39,073 bases of DNA, taken from assembly GCA_015067935.1 (NCBI GenBank), contig SVLL01000012.1, positions 1 to 39,073 on the forward strand. Reading direction: 5' to 3'. The notes beneath the pieces are model-generated. The model was not told the origin of the DNA, did no database searches, and was given only the letters and a program-made list of their open reading frames with translations. Shown in pieces: positions 1 to 7,549 of the stretch; the stretch's first letter is position 1, and the number at the start of each line of letters is the position of its first letter. The DNA is from Oscillospiraceae bacterium (lineage in GTDB: Bacteria > Bacillota > Clostridia > Oscillospirales > Oscillospiraceae). The translations under genes and the position numbers were made by a program.

Positions 1-97
<97 letters not shown>

Positions 98-98
98 C

Positions 99-133
99 AA
101 CCTCCGTCAGAAATGACGGAGGTTTTTTCTTTT
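99..133 (+). terminator. Rho-independent terminator of the rRNA operon
   Basis: A perfect 11-bp stem (99-109 with 114-124) with a GAAA tetraloop is followed directly by a T-rich run. It lies immediately after the 5S rRNA. Confidence 0.9.
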
Positions 134-204
134 ATAGGTACTAAGGTGCAGATAGTAGCTTTAATATGTCTTTGATTTGCACACAGTGTGTCCAAATATA
201 ATCC

Positions 205-233
205 TTGTATTTGTTTACAAATAATGGTACAAT
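205..233 (+). promoter_or_regulatory. Promoter of the LRR exoprotein gene
   Basis: TTGTAT at 205-210 and TACAAT at 228-233 are separated by 17 bp, a sigma-A-type arrangement. The gene starts 45 bp further on, after a GGAGGT ribosome site at 265-270. Confidence 0.6.
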
Positions 234-277
234 TGTGTGTAGCATATGAACTATTCTTTTCGATGGAGGTATGTATT

Positions 278-2482
278 ATGAAAAAACTTTGTACTGCACT
301 TATTGCCATTGCTCTTGTAGTGCTGTGCTTGTTTGCGCTGCCCACAAAGGCAAACGCGGCTGATGCCGCGTATAAAGGCAAATGCGGCGACAATGTAACC
401 TGGGAGTTACATAGCGATGGTACGCTGGTTATCTCCGGTTCGGGCTCGATGTATAACTTTACTAAGTGGGGAATGCTTGGCTTTTTTGGTTTTGAGGCAC
501 CATGGGAGGCTTGTAGCAATCGTATTAGAAGTGTTGTCATCAGTGAGGGTGTAACGAGCATTGGCGAGGGTGCCTTTTGGGGCTGTGCAAATTTAACCAC
601 TATGTCGATTCCTAAAAGTGTTAGATACATTGGTGATGCCGCATTTGAAAATTGCACAAGTCTAAGGGATGTTTATATTGCAGATTTGGCAGCGTGGTGT
701 GCAATTGACTTCTATGATTTTGATTCAAATCCTATGTATCAGGCGGAAAACCTATATGTAAATGGAGAACCGGTGACGGAGCTTGAGATTCCCACAAGCG
801 TGAAATCAATTCAGGAGTTCGCATTCTATTCCTGTGAGAGCTTGAACAGTGTTACCATTCCTACTGGAGTGACGGCAATCGGTGAGCGCTCCTTCGCGTC
901 TTGCACCAATTTGACAAAAATACAAGTTGCAGCTGGCAATGTTTACTATTCCAGTGATGCGCAAGGCGTTTTGTACAACAAAACGAAAACGGTTTTGATT
1001 CAGGCTCCGGGTGCCCTTACATCCTGCGTGATTCCCAACGGAGTAACGGAAATTGGAGAATATGCATTCCGTTCCTGTGCCAGCCTGCGCACCGTTACAA
1101 TTCCGGAAAGTGTGACCGATATTGGCGGCTACGCCTTTAACTACTGCCACGGATTGCGGGGCGTGTATATTTCAGATCTGGCGGCTTGGTGTAGAATTAA
1201 TTTTGGCAGTTTCAGTGCCAACCCGCTGAACTATGCCAATATTCTGTATGTGAATAACAAGGCAGTTACAGAACTTGTGATTCCGGAAGGAATCACTGAG
1301 ATCAAGAATTTTGCGTTCTTTAACTGCAAGAGCCTAACGGGTGTGACCATTCCGGAGGGTGTTACCGATATTGGCGACAAGGCATTTTACAACTGCCTGA
1401 ATGTGACAAGCGTTACCATTCCGGTCAGCATGAAGAATATCGGAGAGGAAGCCTTTTATAACTGCGTTGCCTTGGAAAAAGTATTTTATTGTGCTGGTAA
1501 CATGGCATGGGAGGCAATCAATGTTCACAGTTCCAATACCTACTTGTTGAACGCCGTCATAGACCACGATTGGGACGGATATGTCTGCAGGATTTGCGGT
1601 TACGAGCGCGTGGACGAGAGCCTGGTATACTATGGCGCACCTTCTCTGAGTTTTCAGGATTATATTGGTATGCAGATTCTGATCCGCAATGGGGATGTTT
1701 CCAAATATGACAGTGTGTATGTAATTGCGGAGCAGGAGACTCCCAACGGCATCGTGAAAACCAAGCTGGAGGGAATCCCGTTCTATGGGGCGTATCAGGT
1801 CTTTGATCATCAGGTGGTGTCCTGGTCTATGACCGAGGATGTAACGATGATTCTGTGCGGCGAAGTGGACGGTAAGGTCTATAGGGGTGCAACTTTGACC
1901 GGTTCGGTGCAATCCTTGGCTATGCAGATGATTCTGAAGTATGCTGCCAGCGATGCGGATAATTGCCGGGTGCTGGTGGATATGCTAAACTACGGCGCGG
2001 CGGTGCAGAGCTTGTTTAACTACAACGCTGACAAGCTGGCAAACGCGGAATTGGGTGAGCTTGCTGCCTTTGGTACTGCGGAGAAGCCTGCCTTTGCCGC
2101 AACGAATGTCATTGCCGGCACCGGTAAGGTAAAGGTGCTGGTCGATAATATCAGCCTGCAATCCAAGGTGGAGATCCAGCTGCTGTTTTCTGCGGATATT
2201 TCCGCCTACACGGCCAAGGCTACTGTGAACGGCAGCGAAACGGTAGTTATTCTGGATAAGACTTCTTATGCAGAGTATGGTTGGACGCTGCTGCGGGTGC
2301 CTATCAAGGCCAATCAAATGCGGGATACCTTTACCGTTGCCTTGTACGATGCCGATGGTAACCCGGTCACGCAGGTGTACAATGTGAGTGCGGAGGGGTA
2401 TGCCACCGCCCGCCTGAACAGTACCTACCATGCCTTGGATGTGGCATTGATGCGTTACGGCGATTCTGTAAAAAAGCTATGA
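278..2482 (+). CDS. Secreted BspA-like leucine-rich-repeat protein
   Basis: This 734-residue protein is predicted to be exported. Residues 1-27 form a classic signal peptide: a KK start, a long hydrophobic core, and an A-N-A cleavage site. The ATG at 278 is chosen because it sits 7 nt after GGAGGT and puts the signal peptide at the N-terminus; in-frame starts at 188 and 263 fit neither. Residues of about 60-455 are LRR_5 (BspA-type) repeats with the pattern CxxLxxVxIPxxVxxIGxxAFxxC. Two copies of a longer module with VYIxDLAAWC begin near residues 129 and 293. A short CxxC element (CRICG) follows, and then about 265 residues of non-repeat sequence of unknown function. I see no LPXTG, S-layer-homology or dockerin anchor, so surface attachment, if any, is by another route. 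BspA-like proteins are linked to adhesion in other species; binding here is inference. A small peptide gene follows 19 bp downstream. Confidence 0.85.
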   Translation: MKKLCTALIAIALVVLCLFALPTKANAADAAYKGKCGDNVTWELHSDGTLVISGSGSMYNFTKWGMLGFFGFEAPWEACSNRIRSVVISEGVTSIGEGAFWGCANLTTMSIPKSVRYIGDAAFENCTSLRDVYIADLAAWCAIDFYDFDSNPMYQAENLYVNGEPVTELEIPTSVKSIQEFAFYSCESLNSVTIPTGVTAIGERSFASCTNLTKIQVAAGNVYYSSDAQGVLYNKTKTVLIQAPGALTSCVIPNGVTEIGEYAFRSCASLRTVTIPESVTDIGGYAFNYCHGLRGVYISDLAAWCRINFGSFSANPLNYANILYVNNKAVTELVIPEGITEIKNFAFFNCKSLTGVTIPEGVTDIGDKAFYNCLNVTSVTIPVSMKNIGEEAFYNCVALEKVFYCAGNMAWEAINVHSSNTYLLNAVIDHDWDGYVCRICGYERVDESLVYYGAPSLSFQDYIGMQILIRNGDVSKYDSVYVIAEQETPNGIVKTKLEGIPFYGAYQVFDHQVVSWSMTEDVTMILCGEVDGKVYRGATLTGSVQSLAMQMILKYAASDADNCRVLVDMLNYGAAVQSLFNYNADKLANAELGELAAFGTAEKPAFAATNVIAGTGKVKVLVDNISLQSKVEIQLLFSADISAYTAKATVNGSETVVILDKTSYAEYGWTLLRVPIKANQMRDTFTVALYDADGNPVTQVYNVSAEGYATARLNSTYHALDVALMRYGDSVKKL

Positions 2483-2501
2483 CAAGGAAAGGAGAAAGAA
2501 T

Positions 2502-2669
2502 ATGAAGCATTCCTTTGAAGAACCCAGCATGGAGATCATCCGGTTTGCTGTGGAGGATACCATTACCGTTTCCGGCGTGCGTGGGGGCGGAGCTATTTCC
2601 GGATTTGATGAGGTGGAACCGAATCGGCCGCCGATACCGACTCTTTTCCCTCCCTGCATTGCGTCGTAA
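2502..2669 (+). CDS. Small 55-residue peptide of unknown function
   Basis: A short reading frame starts 19 bp after the LRR gene, behind an AAAGGAGAAAG ribosome site, and ends just before a terminator, so it is likely co-transcribed with the LRR gene. The N-terminal half contains EEPSMEIIRFAVEDTITVSG. It resembles, from memory, many very short clostridial peptides with a K.YE.P.MEI..F...D.I..SG pattern that have no known function. The C-terminal part is rich in Pro and Gly and contains one Cys. There is no signal peptide or membrane segment. A leader-peptide or RiPP-precursor role is possible, but no modifying enzyme is adjacent. Confidence 0.6.
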   Translation: MKHSFEEPSMEIIRFAVEDTITVSGVRGGGAISGFDEVEPNRPPIPTLFPPCIAS

Positions 2670-2678
2670 GAATATTGT

Positions 2679-2715
2679 GTGGGCAGAAGGAGAAATCCTT
2701 CTGCCCACTACTTTT
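2679..2715 (+). terminator. Rho-independent terminator after the LRR/peptide unit
   Basis: A perfect 13-bp stem (2679-2691 with 2696-2708) with a GAAA loop is followed by a short T-rich stretch, TACTTTTAT. It separates the LRR unit from murC. Confidence 0.8.
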
Positions 2716-2719
2716 ATGG

Positions 2720-2748
2720 TTGTAAAATCTGCTTAAGTGTTGTATAAT
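2720..2748 (+). promoter_or_regulatory. Promoter of murC-ddl
   Basis: TTGTAA at 2720-2725 and a consensus TATAAT at 2743-2748 are 17 bp apart, starting just after the upstream terminator and 39 bp before murC. Confidence 0.75.
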
Positions 2749-2787
2749 GTATAAGTTAAAGAATATGTAAACGGAGTTGCGGTTATT

Positions 2788-4152
2788 ATGGAGCATAACA
2801 CCTTAGAACTTCAAAAATATATTGTTCCCGGGAAACGGGTGCATCTTATCGGCATCGGCGGCGTTTCTATGCGTCCGCTGGGTCTGGTGCTGCAGGGTAT
2901 GGGGCTGATCGTTTCCGGCTCTGATATGAATTCCTCTGTGTCCACCGATGAGCTGATCGCCAAGGGTATTCGGGTGGAGATCGGACACCGGGCAGAGAAT
3001 GTGGATGGCTGCGATTGTATCATCCGTACTGCTGCGGTTCACAACGACAATCCGGAGATCGCAAGAGCCCGGGCATTGGGCATTCCCGTGTTTGAACGGG
3101 CGCAGGCTTGGGGCATCATTATGAGAGCCTACAAGAATGCAGTGTGCATTTCCGGAACCCACGGTAAGACGACTACCACCTCTATGGTGGCGCATATTCT
3201 GATGGCTGCCCGGATGGACCCTACTGTGATGATCGGGGGCTTCCTGCCCCTGCTGCAGGCAGGACATCGGGTAGGCGAAGGCGATACCATCCTGCTGGAA
3301 AGCTGTGAGTATTGCGATTCTTTTTTGAATTTCTTCCCCACGCTGGCAGTGGTCCTCAATATTGAGGCAGACCATCTGGACTATTTTAAGGACCTTGCGG
3401 ATGTGGAAAAATCCTTCCGTGCCTTTGCGGAGCTGTCCACCGGCGGCATTCTGGCAAACGGTGATGATGTCAATACCGTGGAGACCCTCGCAGGCCTTAA
3501 TGCGGTTACCTTCGGCTTTGGCAAGGAAAACCGTATTCAGGCGGCCAATGTGTCTGAGGATTGGCGCAGCTTTGATGTGGTCTGCGACGGGGAAACCTAT
3601 TGTCATTTGGAGCTGGCGGTTTACGGTCAGCACAACGCCGCCAATGCTCTTGCAGCGGCCGCAACGGCTTGGATGATGAAAATCCCCGGGGATGTGGTGG
3701 AATCGGGTCTGGCGACCTTCACGGGCGCAGGACGCCGTCTGGAGTTCAAGGGAACCTATAATGGCGCAGATGTGTATGATGATTATGCCCATCATCCCGG
3801 CGAACTGGCAGCTACTATCAAGGCTGTGGGCACTATGGGCTACAAGCGGATAATTTTTGCCTTCCAACCCCACACCTATACCCGCACCAAGGCATTGTTT
3901 GACGATTTTGTGGCAGAGCTGAAGAAGCCTGACATTGTGGTTTTGGCGGAAATTTATGCCGCCCGGGAGAGAAATACCGTGGGTATTTCCTCTAAGGATC
4001 TGCTGGACCGGCTGGATGGGGGCTATTACTGCGCTACTCTGCCGGAGGTCACGCAGAAATTGCAGGAGCTGGCACAGCCCGGGGATATTATCCTGACGGT
4101 GGGTGCCGGTGACATCTACCGTGCCGGTGAAGCAATGCTTAATCAGAAATGA
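2788..4152 (+). CDS. murC: UDP-N-acetylmuramate--L-alanine ligase MurC
   Basis: MurC adds L-alanine to UDP-MurNAc with ATP in the cytoplasm, the first step of the peptidoglycan stem peptide. The 454-residue length is normal for the family. The N-terminal Rossmann domain has GIGGVSM near residues 22-28. The Mur-ligase P-loop GTHGKTTTT lies at about 123-131, followed by the E-A-D-H-L-D metal/ATP motif near 195 and the C-terminal domain with DDYAHHPGE near 330. The gene is first in a cell-wall operon: ddl starts 9 bp after its stop. The ribosome site is weak (a GGAG about 12 nt before the ATG), but the N-terminus matches the family at this start. Confidence 0.95.
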   Translation: MEHNTLELQKYIVPGKRVHLIGIGGVSMRPLGLVLQGMGLIVSGSDMNSSVSTDELIAKGIRVEIGHRAENVDGCDCIIRTAAVHNDNPEIARARALGIPVFERAQAWGIIMRAYKNAVCISGTHGKTTTTSMVAHILMAARMDPTVMIGGFLPLLQAGHRVGEGDTILLESCEYCDSFLNFFPTLAVVLNIEADHLDYFKDLADVEKSFRAFAELSTGGILANGDDVNTVETLAGLNAVTFGFGKENRIQAANVSEDWRSFDVVCDGETYCHLELAVYGQHNAANALAAAATAWMMKIPGDVVESGLATFTGAGRRLEFKGTYNGADVYDDYAHHPGELAATIKAVGTMGYKRIIFAFQPHTYTRTKALFDDFVAELKKPDIVVLAEIYAARERNTVGISSKDLLDRLDGGYYCATLPEVTQKLQELAQPGDIILTVGAGDIYRAGEAMLNQK

Positions 4153-4161
4153 GGAAGTAAT

Positions 4162-5226
4162 ATGAAAAAGTTGAGTGTATGTGTCCTGTTCGGCGGCATC
4201 AGCCCGGAGCACGAGGTTTCGCTGCGCTCTGCGGAGTTTGTACTGAACAGCTTGGATGTGGAAAAGTTTAATATTTATCCCGTTGGCATCACCAAGGAAG
4301 GTGAGTGGATTCGCTATGGGGGAACGGACTATTCCCTGCTGCCCACCGGACAGTGGAAGGACCATCCTGACAATCGTCAGGCGGCTATATCCCCCGTCCG
4401 CGGTCAGGGTCTGCTGACCTTCGAGGGAGATTGCGTGGTGCGGGAAGGCATCGATGTGGTTTTCCCCGTGCTCCATGGCGAAAACGGCGAGGATGGCGCA
4501 ATGCAGGGTTTGCTCCAAATGGCTGGCATTCCCTATGTGGGACCCCATGTGTCTGCCTCTGCGGTGGCGATGGATAAAACGCTGACCAAGCTGGTGGTGG
4601 ATCAGGCGAAGATCCGTCAGGCAGCGTGGATGCTGGTGCGCAGCGCGGATGTGGCCAATCGGCTCAGCTGGGTGCTGGATCGGGTCGAGAATCAATTCTC
4701 CTATCCCGTATTTGTTAAGCCTGCCGGGACCGGGTCTTCTGTGGGCGTTTCCAAGGCCTCTGATCGGTCGGCATTGGAAAATGCCATTGTGAAAGCATCT
4801 GCCTATGACAAGAAGATCCTGGTGGAAGAATTCATCTCCGGCCGTGAGGTGGAGGTCGCAGTGATGGGCAATGACAATCCTGTGGCGTCCATTTGCGGCG
4901 AGATCGACTCCGGTGCGGAATTTTACGATTACGATGCAAAATATGTTACCGATACCTCTGTGGCTTATATTCCTGCCCGTATTTCCGATGAGGTCGGGGA
5001 GCAGGTACGGGATGCCGCCGTGCGGATCTATTCTGCCATCGGCTGTCAGGGGTTGAGCCGGGTGGATTTCTTTGTGACCTATGAAGGGGATGAGGTGGTC
5101 TTTAATGAGATCAATACCCTGCCCGGATTTACTTCTATTTCTATGTTCCCCAAGCTGTTTGCTGCCAGCGGCATCCCGGCGCAGGAACTGGTGGAGCAGC
5201 TGTTGCAGCTGGCTATGGAGGCGTAA
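4162..5226 (+). CDS. ddl: D-alanine--D-alanine ligase
   Basis: This ATP-grasp enzyme makes D-Ala-D-Ala for the peptidoglycan precursor. The protein has 354 residues, standard for the family. It shows the N-terminal GGISPEHEVSLRS motif, HGENGEDGAMQG, KPAGTGSSVGVSKA, EEFISGREVEVAV and, near the C-terminus, NEINTLPGFT, which holds metal-binding Glu and Asn. The loop FYDYDAKY keeps the Tyr typical of D-Ala-D-Ala ligases, so this looks like housekeeping Ddl and not a D-Ala-D-Lac (VanA/B) type; that is inferred from the motif. A GAGGAAG site overlapping the murC stop sets the start. The next gene begins 3 bp after its stop. Confidence 0.95.
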   Translation: MKKLSVCVLFGGISPEHEVSLRSAEFVLNSLDVEKFNIYPVGITKEGEWIRYGGTDYSLLPTGQWKDHPDNRQAAISPVRGQGLLTFEGDCVVREGIDVVFPVLHGENGEDGAMQGLLQMAGIPYVGPHVSASAVAMDKTLTKLVVDQAKIRQAAWMLVRSADVANRLSWVLDRVENQFSYPVFVKPAGTGSSVGVSKASDRSALENAIVKASAYDKKILVEEFISGREVEVAVMGNDNPVASICGEIDSGAEFYDYDAKYVTDTSVAYIPARISDEVGEQVRDAAVRIYSAIGCQGLSRVDFFVTYEGDEVVFNEINTLPGFTSISMFPKLFAASGIPAQELVEQLLQLAMEA

Positions 5227-5229
5227 AAG

Positions 5230-5655
5230 GTGACACACAAGGTATTACTTTCCATTACGGGAACGCAGACCTACGCGGATCAGGAGCCGGATACCATCGA
5301 ACTGGTGACGGAGGGCACAATGGTGTTCACCAATGGCGGTTGGGATATTTCCTATCAGGAAAGCGAGCTGACCGGACTTGCCGGTGTGACCACTACCTTT
5401 CGGGTGGAGCCGGACAAGGTGACCTTGGTCCGCACCGGGCCGCTGCGTTCAACTATGGAATTTCGGGTGGGACAGCCTCACGACAGCCTTTATGAGATGG
5501 AATTCGGGGCGTTGATGCTTACGGTGACCACCCGGCATATGTTTTTTGATATTTTGCCGGAGGGCGGCTGTATCGATTTGCTGTACGATATTGAGATCGA
5601 AAAAGCGGAGGCCGGTCAGGTGGAGTACCATCTGGATATTCGTTCAATTGATTAA
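5230..5655 (+). CDS. DUF1934 (YwiB-like) protein
   Basis: This 141-residue protein matches the DUF1934 family, a small lipocalin-like beta-barrel of unknown role represented by Bacillus YwiB. The sequence is beta-rich with no signal peptide or membrane segment. Motifs such as TRHMFFDILPEGG followed by LLYDIEI are typical of the C-terminal half. A GTG start is used, 8 nt after GGAGG (5217-5221), which lies in the last codons of ddl. The 3-bp gap suggests co-translation with ddl, so a link to envelope metabolism is possible but not shown. Confidence 0.8.
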   Translation: MTHKVLLSITGTQTYADQEPDTIELVTEGTMVFTNGGWDISYQESELTGLAGVTTTFRVEPDKVTLVRTGPLRSTMEFRVGQPHDSLYEMEFGALMLTVTTRHMFFDILPEGGCIDLLYDIEIEKAEAGQVEYHLDIRSID

Positions 5656-5690
5656 AAAAAGACTGCTGCGCATGCAGCAGTCTTTTTGTT
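5655..5690. terminator. Bidirectional terminator between the ddl operon and the VanW-family gene
   Basis: A 9-bp perfect stem GACTGCTGC/GCAGCAGTC (5661-5669 with 5674-5682) has A7 before it and T5 after it, so it can stop transcription from both converging units. Confidence 0.88.
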
Positions 5691-5695
5691 TGAGG

Positions 5696-5938
5696 TTAGC
5701 CTTGAATCCGGACTATGATGGCGTCCCGGGCTTCGTAGGAATAGGTGGTCATAAAGCTCTCGTTTTGCAAAGTGCCGGTCTTTTTGTCGTAGATGGCTCT
5801 GTAAAGTTCCACTACGCAGCCCTGCTGACCGGGATCCAGCAGCTGATCGTTTATATAGCCGCCCGGATTATTGGGAAGCATCACATTGTACAGCTTGCCG
5901 GGTTCAATGGTTTCTTTGACCTCAACGGTGATCTCAGA
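5696..5938 (-). pseudogene. Out-of-frame 3' end of the VanW-family gene
   Basis: Read on the minus strand from about 5938, this frame gives SEITVEVKETIEPGKLYNV, then a Pro/Asn/Gly loop, ...CVVELYRAIYDKKTGTL..., and ends at TAA 5698-5696. This is the kind of C-terminal beta-strand segment expected after VanW domains. It has no start codon or ribosome site of its own that fits. It is the natural continuation of the main reading frame, which instead ends at 5881 with an unrelated tail. Frame is lost at about 5938-5940. Confidence 0.75.
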
Positions 5939-7389
5939 GCGATAGTTCCGGTGTCAGTGCCCTCAATACGGATCCGCAGCTCGTTTTCTACCACCTCAGC
6001 ACAAATGCGGATGGGAGTCGAATTGGAGTTGCGGAATTGGAAATTCTTGCCGGCATCCACATAGGCATCCAAGCCCACAGGGGCAAAACCGGGTGCGTAG
6101 GGATGGCTGTGCCATTCCAGAATCTCCAGCTCAGCAGCAAGCACACTAACATATAGAGCACTGGCAACCTGCGTCACGCCACCGCCCATAGTCAGGACAT
6201 TTACACGCCCCTGCAGGGCCATAGCTTCCACATAGCCATTCTCGGAAACCAGTGCACCCAACAGATCGTTGAAGGAGAAGGTTTCACCGGCCTTCAGGAA
6301 CAAGCCGTTCAGTGCCAGACAAGCGGTGCTGACATTTTTGTTCCAAGCCTCATCGGTTCCCAAAGATATGTTGTAGCTTCCCAAGGTGTCTTTGAAGCGT
6401 GTGTTGTTGATGAGCTCCTGCGTGATCTTCGGTTCCAGGTAGCGAAGCTGAATGGTAATGGTCTCGCCGGGGGCTGCCTTGGCAATACGGTCCTTGACCT
6501 CATTCAGGTGAAAACCGTAACCGTAGACCTCGGGGATGACCTCAGAGGTGAGCGGATCGGTTCGGGCATCGATAGGCTCCATACACAGATCGTTATAGTA
6601 GCTCATCAGCTCAGCTTCCAGAGATTCGGGCTGCCGTACGGGGCAATCACCCACTACTTCAAATGTACCGATATTATAGCATTCCAGCACCTGCTCATAC
6701 AGTTTCCGGATATCCAGATCGTACTCCGGTGTGCCCAGCTTAATTGTCAAAGTCTGGTGGCCCTTGTTGGTGTCGACTACGGGACCGACTGCGGGAACAG
6801 GGGGCTTGGCTCCGGTCAGGGTAAACTCAGTTTGCGTCAGGGAAGTGCTGAACTTTGCACCCAACTCGTTGATCTGGCTTTGGATATAATCAAAGTCAAG
6901 ATTCAAATGGTCCGTCAGAGGAATGCTTACGGAATTGGCAAGGGCATAGTTCTTAGCCTGCTCCCGTTCGGAACGGCTGCCGGTGCGGCCGTAATTATAG
7001 GCTGCTTCTGCCACCGCCCGGAAATCCAAATCCGCACCGGTATATGCAGGGGAGAGGCGGATTCTTTCGCCTAAAACCTCCACATACATAGATTGGGTAC
7101 TGTACTTGTCGCCTACAGCAGCCTCCAGTGCATCTATTGCTTCCTCAACGGTCATACCGCCCAGCTTTACACCGGCAGCCTCCACGCCCTTGAGGATCCG
7201 CCCGTCATCGCTGGGGACTGCCACCATTGAGTAGATCATAACAAAGGCGGCGATCAGCAACACGGCAGTGACGGAGGCAAGGCAGGCCACGGTGATTTTC
7301 TCCTTGCGGGTCATATACCATTTTTGGGTCTGCTTGCGTCGGGGATTGACGGACTGCTGACCGTTCTGCACCGGCACGCGCTGGGTCAT
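5881..7389 (-). CDS. VanW/YoaR-family membrane-anchored protein, frameshifted near the 3' end
   Basis: As read, the protein has 502 residues. A basic N-terminus is followed by one membrane segment near residues 30-52, putting the rest outside the cell. Next come a putative peptidoglycan-binding region (about 60-330) and a VanW domain (about 335-480) with NKNVSTACLALNGLFLKAGETFSFN and GGGVTQVASALY. The last 12 or so residues are out-of-frame; the true C-terminus continues in another frame to 5696. Upstream, the ATG at 7389 has no well-spaced ribosome site. AGGAGA at 7451-7456 is 7 nt before an in-frame ATT at 7443, which would add 18 residues, so the original start may have been ATG at 7443. 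The family is common in Firmicutes envelopes, and its biochemical role is not established. The gene may be a pseudogene, or the shift may be a sequence error. Confidence 0.8.
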   Translation of the reverse strand: MTQRVPVQNGQQSVNPRRKQTQKWYMTRKEKITVACLASVTAVLLIAAFVMIYSMVAVPSDDGRILKGVEAAGVKLGGMTVEEAIDALEAAVGDKYSTQSMYVEVLGERIRLSPAYTGADLDFRAVAEAAYNYGRTGSRSEREQAKNYALANSVSIPLTDHLNLDFDYIQSQINELGAKFSTSLTQTEFTLTGAKPPVPAVGPVVDTNKGHQTLTIKLGTPEYDLDIRKLYEQVLECYNIGTFEVVGDCPVRQPESLEAELMSYYNDLCMEPIDARTDPLTSEVIPEVYGYGFHLNEVKDRIAKAAPGETITIQLRYLEPKITQELINNTRFKDTLGSYNISLGTDEAWNKNVSTACLALNGLFLKAGETFSFNDLLGALVSENGYVEAMALQGRVNVLTMGGGVTQVASALYVSVLAAELEILEWHSHPYAPGFAPVGLDAYVDAGKNFQFRNSNSTPIRICAEVVENELRIRIEGTDTGTIALRSPLRSKKPLNPASCTM

Positions 7390-7503
7390 ATCCTTGCTGG
7401 GGCGTGCACCATTGCGGCTATTGGTTCTACGATGATCGTTAATAGTAATCTCTCCTATCTGTCAGCGGCTTGCGCCGCGCGCAGCTGTTTCGGTTCTGAG
7501 GAT

Positions 7504-7531
7504 ATTGTAGCACATTTTGCAAAAAATGCAA
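7504..7531 (-). promoter_or_regulatory. Promoter of the VanW-family gene
   Basis: On the minus strand TTGCAT (7531-7526) and TACAAT (7509-7504) are separated by 16 bp, between the end of mfd and the VanW-family gene. The leader then holds a small GCGGC/GCCGC hairpin (7465-7478) and an AGGAGA ribosome site. Confidence 0.6.
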
Positions 7532-7549
7532 TGTTAATTCCTTGCAAAA

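Noticed and set aside
2803..5238. Minus-strand open frame of 811 codons across murC and ddl
   Set aside because: It lies fully antisense to two well-identified genes, has low-complexity His/Gln-rich sequence and no ribosome site; it is a codon-bias shadow.
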